Part shown: positions 35,069-43,844 of the stretch, in pieces
Numbering within the stretch: the stretch's first letter is position 1
How the letters are laid out: each line of letters opens with the position of its first letter
From: Caldilineaceae bacterium bin5
GTDB lineage: Bacteria > Chloroflexota > Anaerolineae > Caldilineales > Caldilineaceae
Assembly (NCBI GenBank): GCA_002238445.1
Contig: MPML01000003.1
Coordinates: 1 to 64,000 of the forward strand
Direction of reading: 5' to 3'
Length of the DNA stretch: 64,000 nt
The notes under the pieces: model-generated
Database searches by the model: none
What the model saw: the letters and a program-made list of their open reading frames with translations, nothing else
Told to the model about the DNA's origin: nothing
Program-made: the position numbers and the translations under genes

Positions 35069-36037
35069 CTAGCGCTCGCCGCCCTCGTAATAGACCCAGC
35101 GACCAGCAAGCCGGAACTGGAATACAGTCAGCCCAAAAATGAGCAGGAACATAATCCAGGCCATGGCAGAGGCATATCCCATTTTGAGGAAAGAGAAAGC
35201 GTTCTTGTAAAGATGGAGGCCCAGAAAGAGCGTTGCATTGTCCGGGCCGCCTCCGGTCATCACATAAGGTTCGGCGAAAGTCTGCACCGACGCGATGATC
35301 CCCATGACGACGTTGAAAAAGATGGCAGGAGACAACATTGGCAACGTAATAGAGAAGAATTTTGAAACTTCACCGGCGCCATCTATATCAGCCGCTTCGT
35401 ACAGTTGCTGCGGAAGCCCTTGCAAAGCTGCCAGATAGATGACCATGGGAATGCCAACGTTCCAGAGGCTCTTGACGATCAGTGAACCCAACACCACCTC
35501 CCTGTCAAACAGCCAGTTTCGACCTTCCAGACCCATCATCTCCAAACCATTGTTCACGATTCCCAGTTCAGCGTGATACATCCACACCCAAATGACGGAC
35601 CCGGCCACGCCGCTGACCACCGCCGGCAAATAGAAGGCCGAACGCCAGAATCCCAGAAGTCGAATTCGTTGATTCAGGAGCAATGCCAGCCCCAGCGCCA
35701 ACACCTGGCCAATCGGAACGGAAATCAGCACAAATTTGAATGTCACCCAGATCGAAATGCGAAACAACTCATCTGTGGTGAACATGCTAATGTAATGCGT
35801 GAGCCCATAGAACCTGGGGGGCGCGATCATCTTCCAGCGAAAGAAACTGAGGACGAAAGACGCAATGATGGGGCCGCCGACGAAGAGGATAAAGCCAATA
35901 ACCCAAGGCAAGATGAAGGCGTAAGCAACAATGGCATCGTGGAAACGCCTGCTTCGCCAAATACTACTGCGCGGTGTAAGGCCGGTTGTGGTCACGGATA
36001 TATGCCTCAATGACGCGCCCGCATACCGCCTGGCCAT
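35069..36037 (-). CDS. Carbohydrate ABC transporter permease, MalF-like (importer 2)
   Basis: The 322-residue permease has helix 1 at AYAFILPWVIGFILFVGGPIIASF and the EAA loop QLYEAADIDGAGEVSKFFSITLPML near residue 230. The ATG follows AAAGGA by 5 nt. It lies 126 nt after the binding-protein gene, in which gap there is a strong hairpin, and ends about 20 nt before the MalG-like start. The pair forms the importer 2 channel. Confidence 0.9.
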   Translation of the reverse strand: MARRYAGASLRHISVTTTGLTPRSSIWRSRRFHDAIVAYAFILPWVIGFILFVGGPIIASFVLSFFRWKMIAPPRFYGLTHYISMFTTDELFRISIWVTFKFVLISVPIGQVLALGLALLLNQRIRLLGFWRSAFYLPAVVSGVAGSVIWVWMYHAELGIVNNGLEMMGLEGRNWLFDREVVLGSLIVKSLWNVGIPMVIYLAALQGLPQQLYEAADIDGAGEVSKFFSITLPMLSPAIFFNVVMGIIASVQTFAEPYVMTGGGPDNATLFLGLHLYKNAFSFLKMGYASAMAWIMFLLIFGLTVFQFRLAGRWVYYEGGER

Positions 36038-36093
36038 CCTGGTCCTTTGTCATGGCCGCTTCGCGCAAGCGCAGTCTTTTTCACAAACGAAGA

Positions 36094-36129
36094 CCACGAA
36101 GGCAATAGGATTGCCCTATGCCTTCGTGG
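36094..36129 (-). promoter_or_regulatory. Long stem-loop between binding-protein and permease genes
   Basis: CCACGAAGGCAATAGG (36094-36109) pairs with CCTATGCCTTCGTGG (36115-36129), a 15-bp stem with one bulge. There is no T-tract on the minus strand side sufficient for clear termination. In sugar importers, such hairpins after the binding-protein gene commonly stabilise its mRNA or attenuate read-through, which would give more binding protein than permease. Confidence 0.5.
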
Positions 36130-36163
36130 GCCTTCGCTGTTTCTAGAGTTTCAAAATTGCAGT

Positions 36164-37483
36164 CTAAATGTCCGAAATGACGGCCGTGACCTTCGGCGAA
36201 ACATCAGGGAAGATTTCCGCGGCCTTGGCATCGCCGGCATACACTTTCTCAAGCGCGTTGCCGATCAGATTCAAAGCTTCGCCCTCATTGGCCGGTCCTG
36301 GCAGAATGTGTCCATAGTCCAACGCGTCGGGAATCACGTCCCAATCCACCGCGAAGTCAACCTCCGCGACCCAGGGGAACGGTTCGATCGCATTGGATGA
36401 GCGACGCGTTCCAGGGAAATTCGCTTCCGAGGCGTAGTTGTAGATGCCCTGTGTGCTCGTGTTGTAATTGAGCCAGGTCCATGCGATATCCTTGTATTCC
36501 GATGTCGTGGCAATGTTGTTGAACGCACCGTGCGTGATGGTATCGCGCTGCGTTTGGCTGGGCTCGGCAACAACATTGAAGCGGAATCCGGCGTCAACAA
36601 GGCTTCCAGTGATCCAGGACCCCATGCGCTGCATTCCAATATTGCCGGCCGACAGCAGCTCCGCTGCCGCGCCTGAGCCGCCAATCCCAATAATCTGGGA
36701 TGGTGAGGGCATCACATTGCCGTCGAGCAGCATGTCCGCCCAGAACTGAATCGCCTGGATCGTCTCTTCCTTGTCAAGCCTGCTTTCCAGGAAATCCTCG
36801 CTGTAGAAGCTGCCGCCGTTCTGCCAGGCCTGCTTGACACTGAACATGTGCCAGCCAACCGGAATCGTCTCCGAACCCCAAATCTTGTTGTCGGGATCGC
36901 TGATGGCGCGGGCCTTCTCTTCAAAGTCGGTCCAGGTAAAGCTGTCCTTGTCGGGATACTCGACACCGGCGGCGTCGAAAAGATCTGCGTTGTAGAAGGT
37001 CACATGGGGTGCCGCCGCGTCGGGAACGCCAAAACGCTTACCTTCGACGATCGGATAATTCCACCAATTCTCGTAGAAGTCGTCGGGCTCGAAATCGGGT
37101 TGGCCATCGACATATGGCTGAACATCGATAAACTGATTATTGCGGCCCATATCAAGAGCCATCGCTTCCCAACTGCGAACGACGTCAGGGAGCGTGCCTG
37201 CTGCAGCCAGGGCCGGAATCTTGGCGTGAAACTCGCCAATCTGCTCCACACTGACTTCGATATCGGGATACTCTTCATGGAACGATTCTAGGGTCGTTGC
37301 AACACCGGCGGCAGGATCATGGCGCCCGTAACGAATCGTGGTGCGCTCCGCCATTGGCGCTTCGCCCATCGCCCCTTCGTCAGCCGGCGCGACTGGCGCG
37401 CATGCCGCCAGAGCAGCGGCGCCGGCAATCGTTCCCCCAACTTTGAGAAAAGTTCGTCTGGACAGGGTTTCTCTTTGCGTCAT
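36164..37483 (-). CDS. Extracellular sugar-binding lipoprotein of ABC transporter (importer 2)
   Basis: The 439-residue protein starts MTQRETLSRRTFLKVGG, a Tat leader, and has a lipobox AALAAC. The mature part is a type 1 solute-binding fold (TIRYGRHDPAAGVATTLESFHEEYPDIEVSVEQIGEF, YNADLFDAAGVEYPDKDSFTWTDFEEKA). AGAAGGAGATAT provides a strong ribosome site, and an inverted repeat at 37514-37530 lies just upstream. It is first in the importer 2 operon, followed by MalF- and MalG-like genes. Confidence 0.9.
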   Translation of the reverse strand: MTQRETLSRRTFLKVGGTIAGAAALAACAPVAPADEGAMGEAPMAERTTIRYGRHDPAAGVATTLESFHEEYPDIEVSVEQIGEFHAKIPALAAAGTLPDVVRSWEAMALDMGRNNQFIDVQPYVDGQPDFEPDDFYENWWNYPIVEGKRFGVPDAAAPHVTFYNADLFDAAGVEYPDKDSFTWTDFEEKARAISDPDNKIWGSETIPVGWHMFSVKQAWQNGGSFYSEDFLESRLDKEETIQAIQFWADMLLDGNVMPSPSQIIGIGGSGAAAELLSAGNIGMQRMGSWITGSLVDAGFRFNVVAEPSQTQRDTITHGAFNNIATTSEYKDIAWTWLNYNTSTQGIYNYASEANFPGTRRSSNAIEPFPWVAEVDFAVDWDVIPDALDYGHILPGPANEGEALNLIGNALEKVYAGDAKAAEIFPDVSPKVTAVISDI

Positions 37484-37513
37484 AGTTGGATATCTCCTTC
37501 TGTGATTTCTAAT

Positions 37514-37530
37514 GTTGCAATGTCTGCAAC
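37514..37530. promoter_or_regulatory. Inverted repeat upstream of importer 2, operator candidate
   Basis: GTTGCA-ATGTC-TGCAAC forms 6-bp perfect arms around a 5-bp centre, 31 bp upstream of the binding-protein start codon. It is different from the palindrome before importer 1, so the two importers would answer to different regulators. Confidence 0.4.
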
Positions 37531-37595
37531 TAATTTTTCGGGGCTCTTGCTAATCCTATTGAAAATAGCCATTATGTCAATTTTTTGGTCCGCTT

Positions 37596-37903
37596 GCGAT
37601 TAATCCGCAGCAATCAGTTCGCAACCCTGACCGACGCCAGTCAAAGCGCGTACTCCCTCCTGGCTCCTCTTTCCTCACTATTCGTATTATGGGCGGTCGG
37701 GCCTTCGGCCCTCCCTTGTGCAGGGGCTGCGCCCCCGCAACGCCCCCCTCCAAAACCATGCCTCAGCGACCTTACGCCTTCCTCGCAGCAGTGAGGCTCC
37801 AGCAAGATGGCACTTGCCAACCGCGAACGGAGTGGGATAGCGTGAACGGTGGCGGAAATCAGAGGCAGGGCAAGACAAACACTGAATCTGGCTCAGCAGC
37901 CAC
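37596..37903. mobile_element. Structured MITE-like repeat, copy A
   Basis: This copy of about 308 bp shares with copies B (49711-49994) and C (about 62029-62322) the core GGTCGGGCCTTCGGCC...CAGGGGCTGCGCCCCCGCAACGCCCCCCTCCAAAACCA and looser homology to both ends. The edges were set by alignment to copy B. Its right end on the opposite strand (GTGGCTGCTGAGCCAGA) resembles the terminal repeat of B at 12 of 17 positions. Hairpins GGGCC/GGCCC (37699-37711) and GGGGC/GCCCC are present. It encodes no protein. No exact target duplication was found. Confidence 0.6.
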
Positions 37904-38011
37904 GTGACGCTCACTGAGAGAGTCAACTAGCCTCTCGTAAGTTCTCTTGAGTCAAAAGGGGTAAATCGTAGTCTGGCAGGGGCGTGTTATAGGCAGCCGG
38001 CCCGGTGTCTG

Positions 38012-39435
38012 TCACGCGGTGAGCCACAGAATGGGCTCGGAGACGTACTCGCGCACGGTGTTAAGAAAACGCGCGGCCGGCGCGCCGTCTACAACGCGAT
38101 GGTCAAAGGTCAGGCTGAGCGCAACCATCTGGCGAGCAACGACCTCGCCTTCGTGGACCGCCGGCTTGCAGACAATGCGCCCAATACCAAGAATGGCGGC
38201 TTGGGGCAGGTTGATGATGGGAGTGAAAGCGTCGATTCCATACATACCCAAATTCGTGACTGTGAAAGTTCCCCCTTGCATCGCCTCATTGCCCAGACGT
38301 TCCTGGCGTGCGCCCTCGATCAGGCTGGCTGTTTCAGCTGTAATCTGCCGCAACGACTTTTCCGGAACATCCCTTAGGACAGGCGCCATCAACCCAGCCT
38401 CCGTTTCGACCGCGAAGCCGATGTGGACGTTGTTGTGCAGAATCAGCCCGTCATCGCTCCAACTGGAATTGAGTGCAGGATGATCCTGTAGCGCCGCCGC
38501 CGTCAACTTGAGGTAGATGTCGTTATAGCTGGGAACGGCCAACCCGCGACGGGCATAGCTCTCTCTGAGCTGCTGTCGCAGCGCAACCAGTTCGGTGGCG
38601 TCAGCTTCCGTGGTCAAAGTGACTGGGGCGGTTGAGCGGGAACTCTCTGCCATCCGCTGAGCGGTGATCTGGCGGATACGGCTGTGCGGCGCAAGCTGTG
38701 TCGCCGCCTCGTCCGCGGGCGCAGGCTGACGGCGGGACGCTATGGCTGCCTCCACATCCTCGCGCTGAATGCGGCCGCCTGGCCGGCTTACCGTCACATC
38801 CGCCAGATCGACTCCAGCCTCCGCCGCAAGTCGGCGCGCAACCGGTGTGGCGTCAACGACCATCACTGCTGGCCGAATCTCCGCGGCCGCGCGCACGTCC
38901 CGTTCGACGATCCGACCGGTGCGGCCGCTGCCTGTCAAAACTGTCCAGTCCACGTCCAACTCGCCCGCGCCCCCGGCCCCCCGCCCCCCCGGGGGCCCCC
39001 GCCCCTTCAAAAACCTGCCCAGCCCCCGCCCACCCCCCCCCCCCCCCGCCGCGCCCGCGGGCTGATCGCTGGAGATCCGCGGCCGTCTGCGGCAAGCGGG
39101 CGCGAAACAGAACCGCTCTGTGAAGGGGAAGCCGCCGGGGCGACCTGACTCGAAGATTCTGCCTGGCCACTTTCCACCGGCAAGGCTTCCCCCTCCTGCA
39201 CGATATAGGCAAGCCGCGCGCCGACGGGAATGACATCACCCGGTGCCGGTGCATTGGCTGGGAGGCGCAGGATGCCGGCCTCGAACACTTCGACCTCCTG
39301 CGTCGCCTTGTCGCCCTCAACCGTAAAGAGCAGGTCGCCGGCCTGGACTTCGTCTCCATCCTGTTTCAGCCATTCGCCGAAAACGCCTTCTTCCATCGTC
39401 CAACCCAGGCGCGGCATTGTCACTTCGTAGGCCAT
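38012..39435 (-). CDS. Dihydrolipoamide acyltransferase E2 component, frame broken in a C-rich tract
   Basis: From the ATG at 39435 the product has a lipoyl domain with Lys43 in EGDKATQEV, then a linker and the start of the subunit-binding domain (SPAISPRARR). At about 38963-39058 there is a very C-rich stretch including a run of about 17 C, after which the other frame continues ELDVDWTVLTGSGRTGRIVERDVRAA and the catalytic domain (FTVTNLGMYGIDAF, DHRVVDG). Homologues join ARR directly to a short LAxELDVDW-like segment, so roughly 80 nt here are foreign to the gene. An assembly or sequencing artefact is more likely than a true inactivation. It is the last gene of the second 2-oxoacid dehydrogenase cassette. 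Confidence 0.75.
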
Positions 39436-39511
39436 CGGATCTCCCCTATTGAACAGTTCTCGCAATGGAAGTGGTGATGGAAGCGTGGTTTCTGAAAGTG
39501 ATTCAATTCTA

Positions 39512-40489
39512 TTACTCGGCCAGCAGATCGCGTATGCTCTGTTCGATGTCGGCCGCTTCCGGCGTAATGGCCTCTTCCAGCGTTGGGCTGTATGGCGTCG
39601 GCACATGTGCGCCGTTCAGGCGGCGTATCGGCGCGTCCAAATCGTCAAACCCCTGGTCAATAACCTGTGCCGCGATTTCGGCGCCCACGCCACAAGGCTG
39701 AAAGGTTTCATCGACGATCAGGAGCCGCCCGGTCCTGTGAACGGACGCCAGTATCGTCTCCATATCCAGCGGCGCGATTGTGCGCGGGTCGATTACCTCG
39801 GTTGAGATCCCTTCCTCTGCCAACTTTTCGCACGCAGTGAGCGACTTATCCACCATCGAACCAATTGCGACGAGTGTGCAGTCAGTTCCTTCGCGAGCAG
39901 TGCGTGCCTCTCCAAATGGGATCGCGTAGTCACCCTCGGGCACATCGCCGCGATTGAAGAGCAGCGACTTATGTTCCAAGAAGAGCACTGGATCCTCGCT
40001 CTGCAGCGCAGTGGCGAAGAGACCCTTGGCGTCGCTGGGAGTAGCAGGAACCACAACACGAAATCCCGGCAGATGCGCAAAGATCGGATAGTAGCTGCCC
40101 GAATGATGAGTCGCAGCCGAGTGGCCAATCCCTATCGCGCCGCGCAAAAGGATCGGCATCTTGAGGCGGCCACTGCTCATGTACTGCATCTTGGCGATCT
40201 GATTGACCAGTTCACCAAAAGCGTCAAGAATAAAGTCGAAAAACATGAAATCTACAACGGGGCGTGTACCGGTCATGGCCGCGCCCGCGCACATGCCAAC
40301 AAAACCGCGTTCACTTATCGGCGTGTCGCACAGTCGCTCGGGGCCGTACTTTGCGAAAAGGCCAACCGTGGTATTGAAGTTGCCCCCTCGTTCTCCAATC
40401 CCCTCTCCTACAACGAAAATCGAAGGATCGCGGGCCATGGCGCTGTCAAGTGCCTCCACCGTTGCTTCAACGTAGGTCAGTTCTCGCAT
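39512..40489 (-). CDS. 2-oxoacid dehydrogenase complex E1 component, beta subunit (second cassette)
   Basis: The 325-residue beta subunit begins MRELTYVEATVEALDSAMARD and has VVGEGIGERGGNFNTTVGL with the conserved Glu, DTPISERGFVGMCAGAAMTGTRPVVDFMFFDF, EVIDPRTIAPLD and LLIVDETFQPCGVGAEIA. The ATG at 40489 is chosen over an in-frame GTG at 40498, because GGAG lies 8 nt before the ATG and abuts the GTG. The alpha gene ends 5 nt upstream. It is more divergent from the 7112-8149 beta subunit than a recent duplicate would be, so the two cassettes probably have different substrates. Confidence 0.9.
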   Translation of the reverse strand: MRELTYVEATVEALDSAMARDPSIFVVGEGIGERGGNFNTTVGLFAKYGPERLCDTPISERGFVGMCAGAAMTGTRPVVDFMFFDFILDAFGELVNQIAKMQYMSSGRLKMPILLRGAIGIGHSAATHHSGSYYPIFAHLPGFRVVVPATPSDAKGLFATALQSEDPVLFLEHKSLLFNRGDVPEGDYAIPFGEARTAREGTDCTLVAIGSMVDKSLTACEKLAEEGISTEVIDPRTIAPLDMETILASVHRTGRLLIVDETFQPCGVGAEIAAQVIDQGFDDLDAPIRRLNGAHVPTPYSPTLEEAITPEAADIEQSIRDLLAE

Positions 40490-40494
40490 GGCCT

Positions 40495-41460
40495 TCACTC
40501 CTGGCTGAATATGTGATCGCTGACCGTATCAGGCTCCGGCCAAGGACTGTTACGGGCAAATTCTTCCGCGTCCGCCACCGTCGCCCTCACCTCGGCCTCG
40601 ATTGCGGCGAGCGTTTCAGGGCCGGCCTCCTCATTCTCCAGCAGCCATTCGTTGTAGCGCTTTATCGGGTCGCGCTCCTTCCACTCCTCGACCTCTTCCT
40701 GAGTGCGGTAGCCAGCGTCTCGCATACCTTCCGAATGGGCGCGTGTGCGATATGTGCGGCACTCAATCAAGGTGGGGCCTTTACCCCCGCGTGCCCGCTG
40801 CACCGCTTCCTCCGCCGCGTCATAAACGGCCAACACGTCGTTGCCGTCCACGGTGACACTTTCCATGCCGTAGGCAGGTCCGCGGTTGCCTACGTTGGGA
40901 TTACCGGCGGAGTAGGCGAAGGGCACCTCGGTTGCATACAAATTGTTCTCGCACACAAACAGCGTCGGCAATTTCCAGATGCTGGCCAGGTTCAGCCCCT
41001 CGTGAAAGGCGCCGTTATTGACCGCGCCGTCGCCAAAAAAGGCGACGCCGACCTGGTCGGTTTTGAGTAGCTTGAACGAATAGCCGGCGCCGGTTGCTTG
41101 CAGGATACAGGGGCCAACGATGCCGCTCGTCCCCATCATCCCAACCTCGGGCTTGAAGAGGTGCATGCTTCCTCCCCTTCCTTGCGAGCAGCCGGTCGCG
41201 CGCCCGAAAAGCTCGGCAATCACTTCGTGGGGGCTGACTCCCTTCGCCAGAGCATGACCGTGCCCGCGGTGCGTGCTGAAGACGGCATCGTCGGGGCGGA
41301 GGTGTGCGCACACCCCCGTCGCAATCGCCTCTTCACCGACATAAGTATGGCAGGCGCCGTGAACCAGACCCATCTGGTGCGATCGGGCCAACTGCTCCTC
41401 AGTGTAGCGAATATTTATCATCTGCCTGTAGAGCGCGAGGAGTTGCTCTGATTGGGGCAT
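40495..41460 (-). CDS. 2-oxoacid dehydrogenase complex E1 component, alpha subunit (second cassette)
   Basis: A thiamine-diphosphate-dependent alpha subunit: MGLVHGACHTYVGEEAIATG, STHRGHGHALAKG, GRGGSMHLF and the thiamine motif FFGDGAVNNGAFHEGLN followed by CENNLYATEVPF. The frame opens at 41496, but GGAGG lies 8 nt before the ATG at 41460, giving 321 residues. THRGHGH and the NNLYA segment resemble acetoin or pyruvate dehydrogenase E1 alpha. With the beta and E2 genes it makes a second complete E1-E2 set, again without E3. Confidence 0.9.
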   Translation of the reverse strand: MPQSEQLLALYRQMINIRYTEEQLARSHQMGLVHGACHTYVGEEAIATGVCAHLRPDDAVFSTHRGHGHALAKGVSPHEVIAELFGRATGCSQGRGGSMHLFKPEVGMMGTSGIVGPCILQATGAGYSFKLLKTDQVGVAFFGDGAVNNGAFHEGLNLASIWKLPTLFVCENNLYATEVPFAYSAGNPNVGNRGPAYGMESVTVDGNDVLAVYDAAEEAVQRARGGKGPTLIECRTYRTRAHSEGMRDAGYRTQEEVEEWKERDPIKRYNEWLLENEEAGPETLAAIEAEVRATVADAEEFARNSPWPEPDTVSDHIFSQE

Positions 41461-41546
41461 TCCATCCACCTCCCGTGTGACGAGTTGGTCGGACATCTGC
41501 AGCCTGCTTCCCCCTGCGTGACATTCTGCAGCTGGCCGGATTGAGA

Positions 41547-42362
41547 TCAGTTCGGCACCGCGGCAGGCATTCCCGGATGTGAACCGCTGACATTTTTGGC
41601 CAGATTGCCGCCATCCAGCGGAATCAACGCGCCTGTCATCCAGCCGGAGGCATCGGAGGCAAGAAATATCGCCGGCCCTTTGATGTCACTGGGATCACCC
41701 ATGCGGCCGATCGGCAAGCCGCGCAAGTAGGAAGCCCCAAGAACCGGGTCCGCCGCGATCCTTACCCGCAAGTCCTCGTTCATAATCTGGGCGCATACAA
41801 TGGCGTTGACGCGTACGCCCAGGCTGCTCCACTCAGTGCTCAATTCCCGTGTCATCGCCGCAACCGCGCCCATCGCCATGCTGTAGGCAATATGGTTGCG
41901 GCCCAGTGCGCTCAATCCGGCGATGGAAACGATGCTGAAAATGCTGCCCCGCCCTTGCGCCATCATCCGCTTGGCCGCTTCCTGCGTGCAAATATAGCGG
42001 CCGACAACCAGGTTCTGCATCACCTGTTGAATTTCGTCCTCGGTCAGTTCAAGAGGGTCGTTGCGGATGCCTTCGCCGGCAATGTTGCTGAGGACATCTA
42101 CTCTGCCCAACTCGTTGTCGACCCGTTCGTACGCGGCCCGGATCTGGTCCGCGTTCGAAATGTCACAGTTGAGTGGGAGGGCCCTGCGGCCTAACTTTTC
42201 AATCTCATGCGCGGTCTCCTGCGCACCGGCCTCGTTGATGTCCAGCAGCACAACATCCGCGCCGACTTCGGCGAAGGCTAATGAAGTGAGTCGGCCCATG
42301 CCGCTTGCCGCGCCCGAAACAACAGCCACGCGGCCTGTCAGATCAAAGAGTGGGTGGGTCAT
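41547..42362 (-). CDS. SDR-family oxidoreductase lacking the catalytic lysine
   Basis: This 271-residue short-chain dehydrogenase has the cofactor motif VVSGAASGMGRL near residue 12 and the Ser in FSIVSIAGLS. The usual YxxxK reads Y-S-M-A-M: the Lys position (codon 41871-41873) is ATG for Met. The rest of the fold (GAVAAMTRELSTEWSSLGVRVNAIVCAQIMNEDL) is intact. The ATG at 42362 was chosen because GAGGAG lies upstream. It is the counterpart of the SDR in the first cassette and sits between the 2-hydroxyacid dehydrogenase and E1 alpha genes. It may be a pseudoenzyme, a reduced-activity enzyme or a sequencing error. Confidence 0.85.
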   Translation of the reverse strand: MTHPLFDLTGRVAVVSGAASGMGRLTSLAFAEVGADVVLLDINEAGAQETAHEIEKLGRRALPLNCDISNADQIRAAYERVDNELGRVDVLSNIAGEGIRNDPLELTEDEIQQVMQNLVVGRYICTQEAAKRMMAQGRGSIFSIVSIAGLSALGRNHIAYSMAMGAVAAMTRELSTEWSSLGVRVNAIVCAQIMNEDLRVRIAADPVLGASYLRGLPIGRMGDPSDIKGPAIFLASDASGWMTGALIPLDGGNLAKNVSGSHPGMPAAVPN

Positions 42363-42386
42363 TGCGCTCGTTCTCCTCTGCAACTG

Positions 42387-43355
42387 CTATTTTTCTGGGA
42401 TGTCATTGACCGGCGCACGCGGCCGCTCGCCGCGCAGAACGCGTACCACCTCTTCAGCTCCCTGCACGCGCACATCCACCTTGGATTCCTCAGAATACCA
42501 TCCGGCATGGGGCGTGAGCAAGATGCGTTCTTCCTCCAGAAAAGGATGGTCTGCCGCCACCGGTTCGACCGCCAAAACGTCCAGCGCGGCGCCCGCAATC
42601 TGGCCTCCCTGCACCGCCGCCAGCAGCGCGTCCTCATCGATCAAACCACCGCGCGCCGCGTTAACCAGGTAGGCCGTCGGCTTCATCAGCGCAAGTGTCT
42701 CAGCGTTGATCAGGCGGCTGGTCTCATCCGTCAGGGGTGAATGCAGCGAAATATAGTCAGACTGGCGCAGCACCGTCTCCAAATCAACGACCTGTACACC
42801 CAGTTCCTCCATCGCCGCCCCGTCCACGTAAGGGTCGTAGGCCAGTACTCTAAGCCCCAACCCGCGTCCCTTTGAAGCAGTCGCTTGGCCAATCCGGCCG
42901 CAACCGACCACGCCCAGCGTCTGGTTACTGAGCCGGTAAAGAGTGCCGCCGGTTTCACTGTTCCAGATTCCCTGGCGTGTTGCGCCAAGAAGACCGGGAA
43001 GCCCACGCGCCTGGGCCAGTACCAGCGCAATCGCGTGGGTTGAGACCTCATCAATCGAATAGTCGGGCGCATATGTCACCCAGATGCCGCGATCGCTAGC
43101 GGCAGCAATGTCGATGGCGTCCAGTCCCGTGCCCACGCGGCAAATCAGACGGCATCGTTCCAGGCTCTGGATGAGAGCCCTTTCAACTGGCTGGATAGTA
43201 ACCATCAGAGCATCGCAGCGCCGTGCAGCTTCCCAGGCCTGTTCTGTATCCAGATTCCCGACATGCTCAATCTCCAGGCCGGCCGCGCTGAGTATCTCTT
43301 TTTCAATTTCGATATCCCCGAATCCGGGGTATGCAATCACGACTCTCATGTTCAT
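42387..43355 (-). CDS. D-isomer-specific 2-hydroxyacid dehydrogenase (second cassette)
   Basis: The 322-residue protein has the NAD-binding motif GVVGCGRIGQATA near residue 148 and the catalytic triad: Arg in VNAARGGLIDE, Glu in VLAVEPVAAD and His in LTPHAGWYSEE. The pattern resembles the CtBP/phosphoglycerate-dehydrogenase group. AGAGAAG precedes the ATG. It is the first gene of the minus-strand cassette, followed by the SDR (24 nt), E1 alpha, E1 beta and E2. The first cassette contains the same enzyme types, which suggests a shared pathway design. Confidence 0.9.
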   Translation of the reverse strand: MNMRVVIAYPGFGDIEIEKEILSAAGLEIEHVGNLDTEQAWEAARRCDALMVTIQPVERALIQSLERCRLICRVGTGLDAIDIAAASDRGIWVTYAPDYSIDEVSTHAIALVLAQARGLPGLLGATRQGIWNSETGGTLYRLSNQTLGVVGCGRIGQATASKGRGLGLRVLAYDPYVDGAAMEELGVQVVDLETVLRQSDYISLHSPLTDETSRLINAETLALMKPTAYLVNAARGGLIDEDALLAAVQGGQIAGAALDVLAVEPVAADHPFLEEERILLTPHAGWYSEESKVDVRVQGAEEVVRVLRGERPRAPVNDIPEK

Positions 43356-43528
43356 GGATTCTTCTCTATTGTCTCATTGGAGAAAGTTATTTCGTTCAAG
43401 TGAAGAGTGCCAATGTTCTGAGTGTTTCTCTGAGTGTGCCTCCAAAGGGATAGCGCTACTCTCAGTCCAACATTTCCAGCGAAGGCCTAAGGGTCTCACA
43501 CTGTGTTTGCGACTGGATTCATTTCCTC
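43356..43528. other. Short intergenic region before the dehydrogenase cassette
   Basis: Presumably holds the promoter of the second cassette (minus strand), but I see no clear -35/-10 pair. Confidence 0.3.
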
Positions 43529-43840
43529 TCATATAACCTGCCGCAGAAGCGACCCGATGCCTTTCATCCTGATGTTGTCCTTGAAAGCCTCATTGACCAA
43601 TGTTTGATAGCCTCGGCCTCCTGCTTGTGCCTTAAAGTACGCTACAATATCAGCGTCCAGATAGATATTGACCCGCACCTTGCGTCTTGAAATAGGTTCA
43701 CCCCCAACGCGTAGTGAGGAGCGAGCTATCTGTTCTGCAGTAACTTCAGGGATCTCGCTAAGATCGATATCCTCATCTTTCAATTCTTCCAGAACTTCCC
43801 AATTCGTATGCGAACTCTCCAGGGTAGTTTTTTCGTTCAC
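43529..43840 (-). CDS. brnA: BrnA-family antitoxin
   Basis: The 103-residue protein has the BrnA pattern: DEDIDLSEIPEVTAEQIARSS in the N-terminal half, then a ribbon-helix-helix region with RRKVRVNIYLDADIVAYFKAQAGGRGYQTLVNEAFKDNI. BrnA binds and neutralises the RNase toxin BrnT and represses its own operon. The likely start is a GTG at 43840, which in the standard arrangement overlaps the end of brnT. Here the toxin reading frame is present but ruined, so this looks like an antitoxin left behind. It might still act as a DNA-binding repressor, or interact with a BrnT encoded elsewhere. Confidence 0.85.
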   Translation of the reverse strand: MNEKTTLESSHTNWEVLEELKDEDIDLSEIPEVTAEQIARSSLRVGGEPISRRKVRVNIYLDADIVAYFKAQAGGRGYQTLVNEAFKDNIRMKGIGSLLRQVI

Positions 43841-43844
43841 TGTT

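Noticed and set aside
38684-39148. Proline-rich plus-strand frames opposite the E2 gene
   Set aside because: They are produced by the C-rich tract and lie antisense to the E2 gene.
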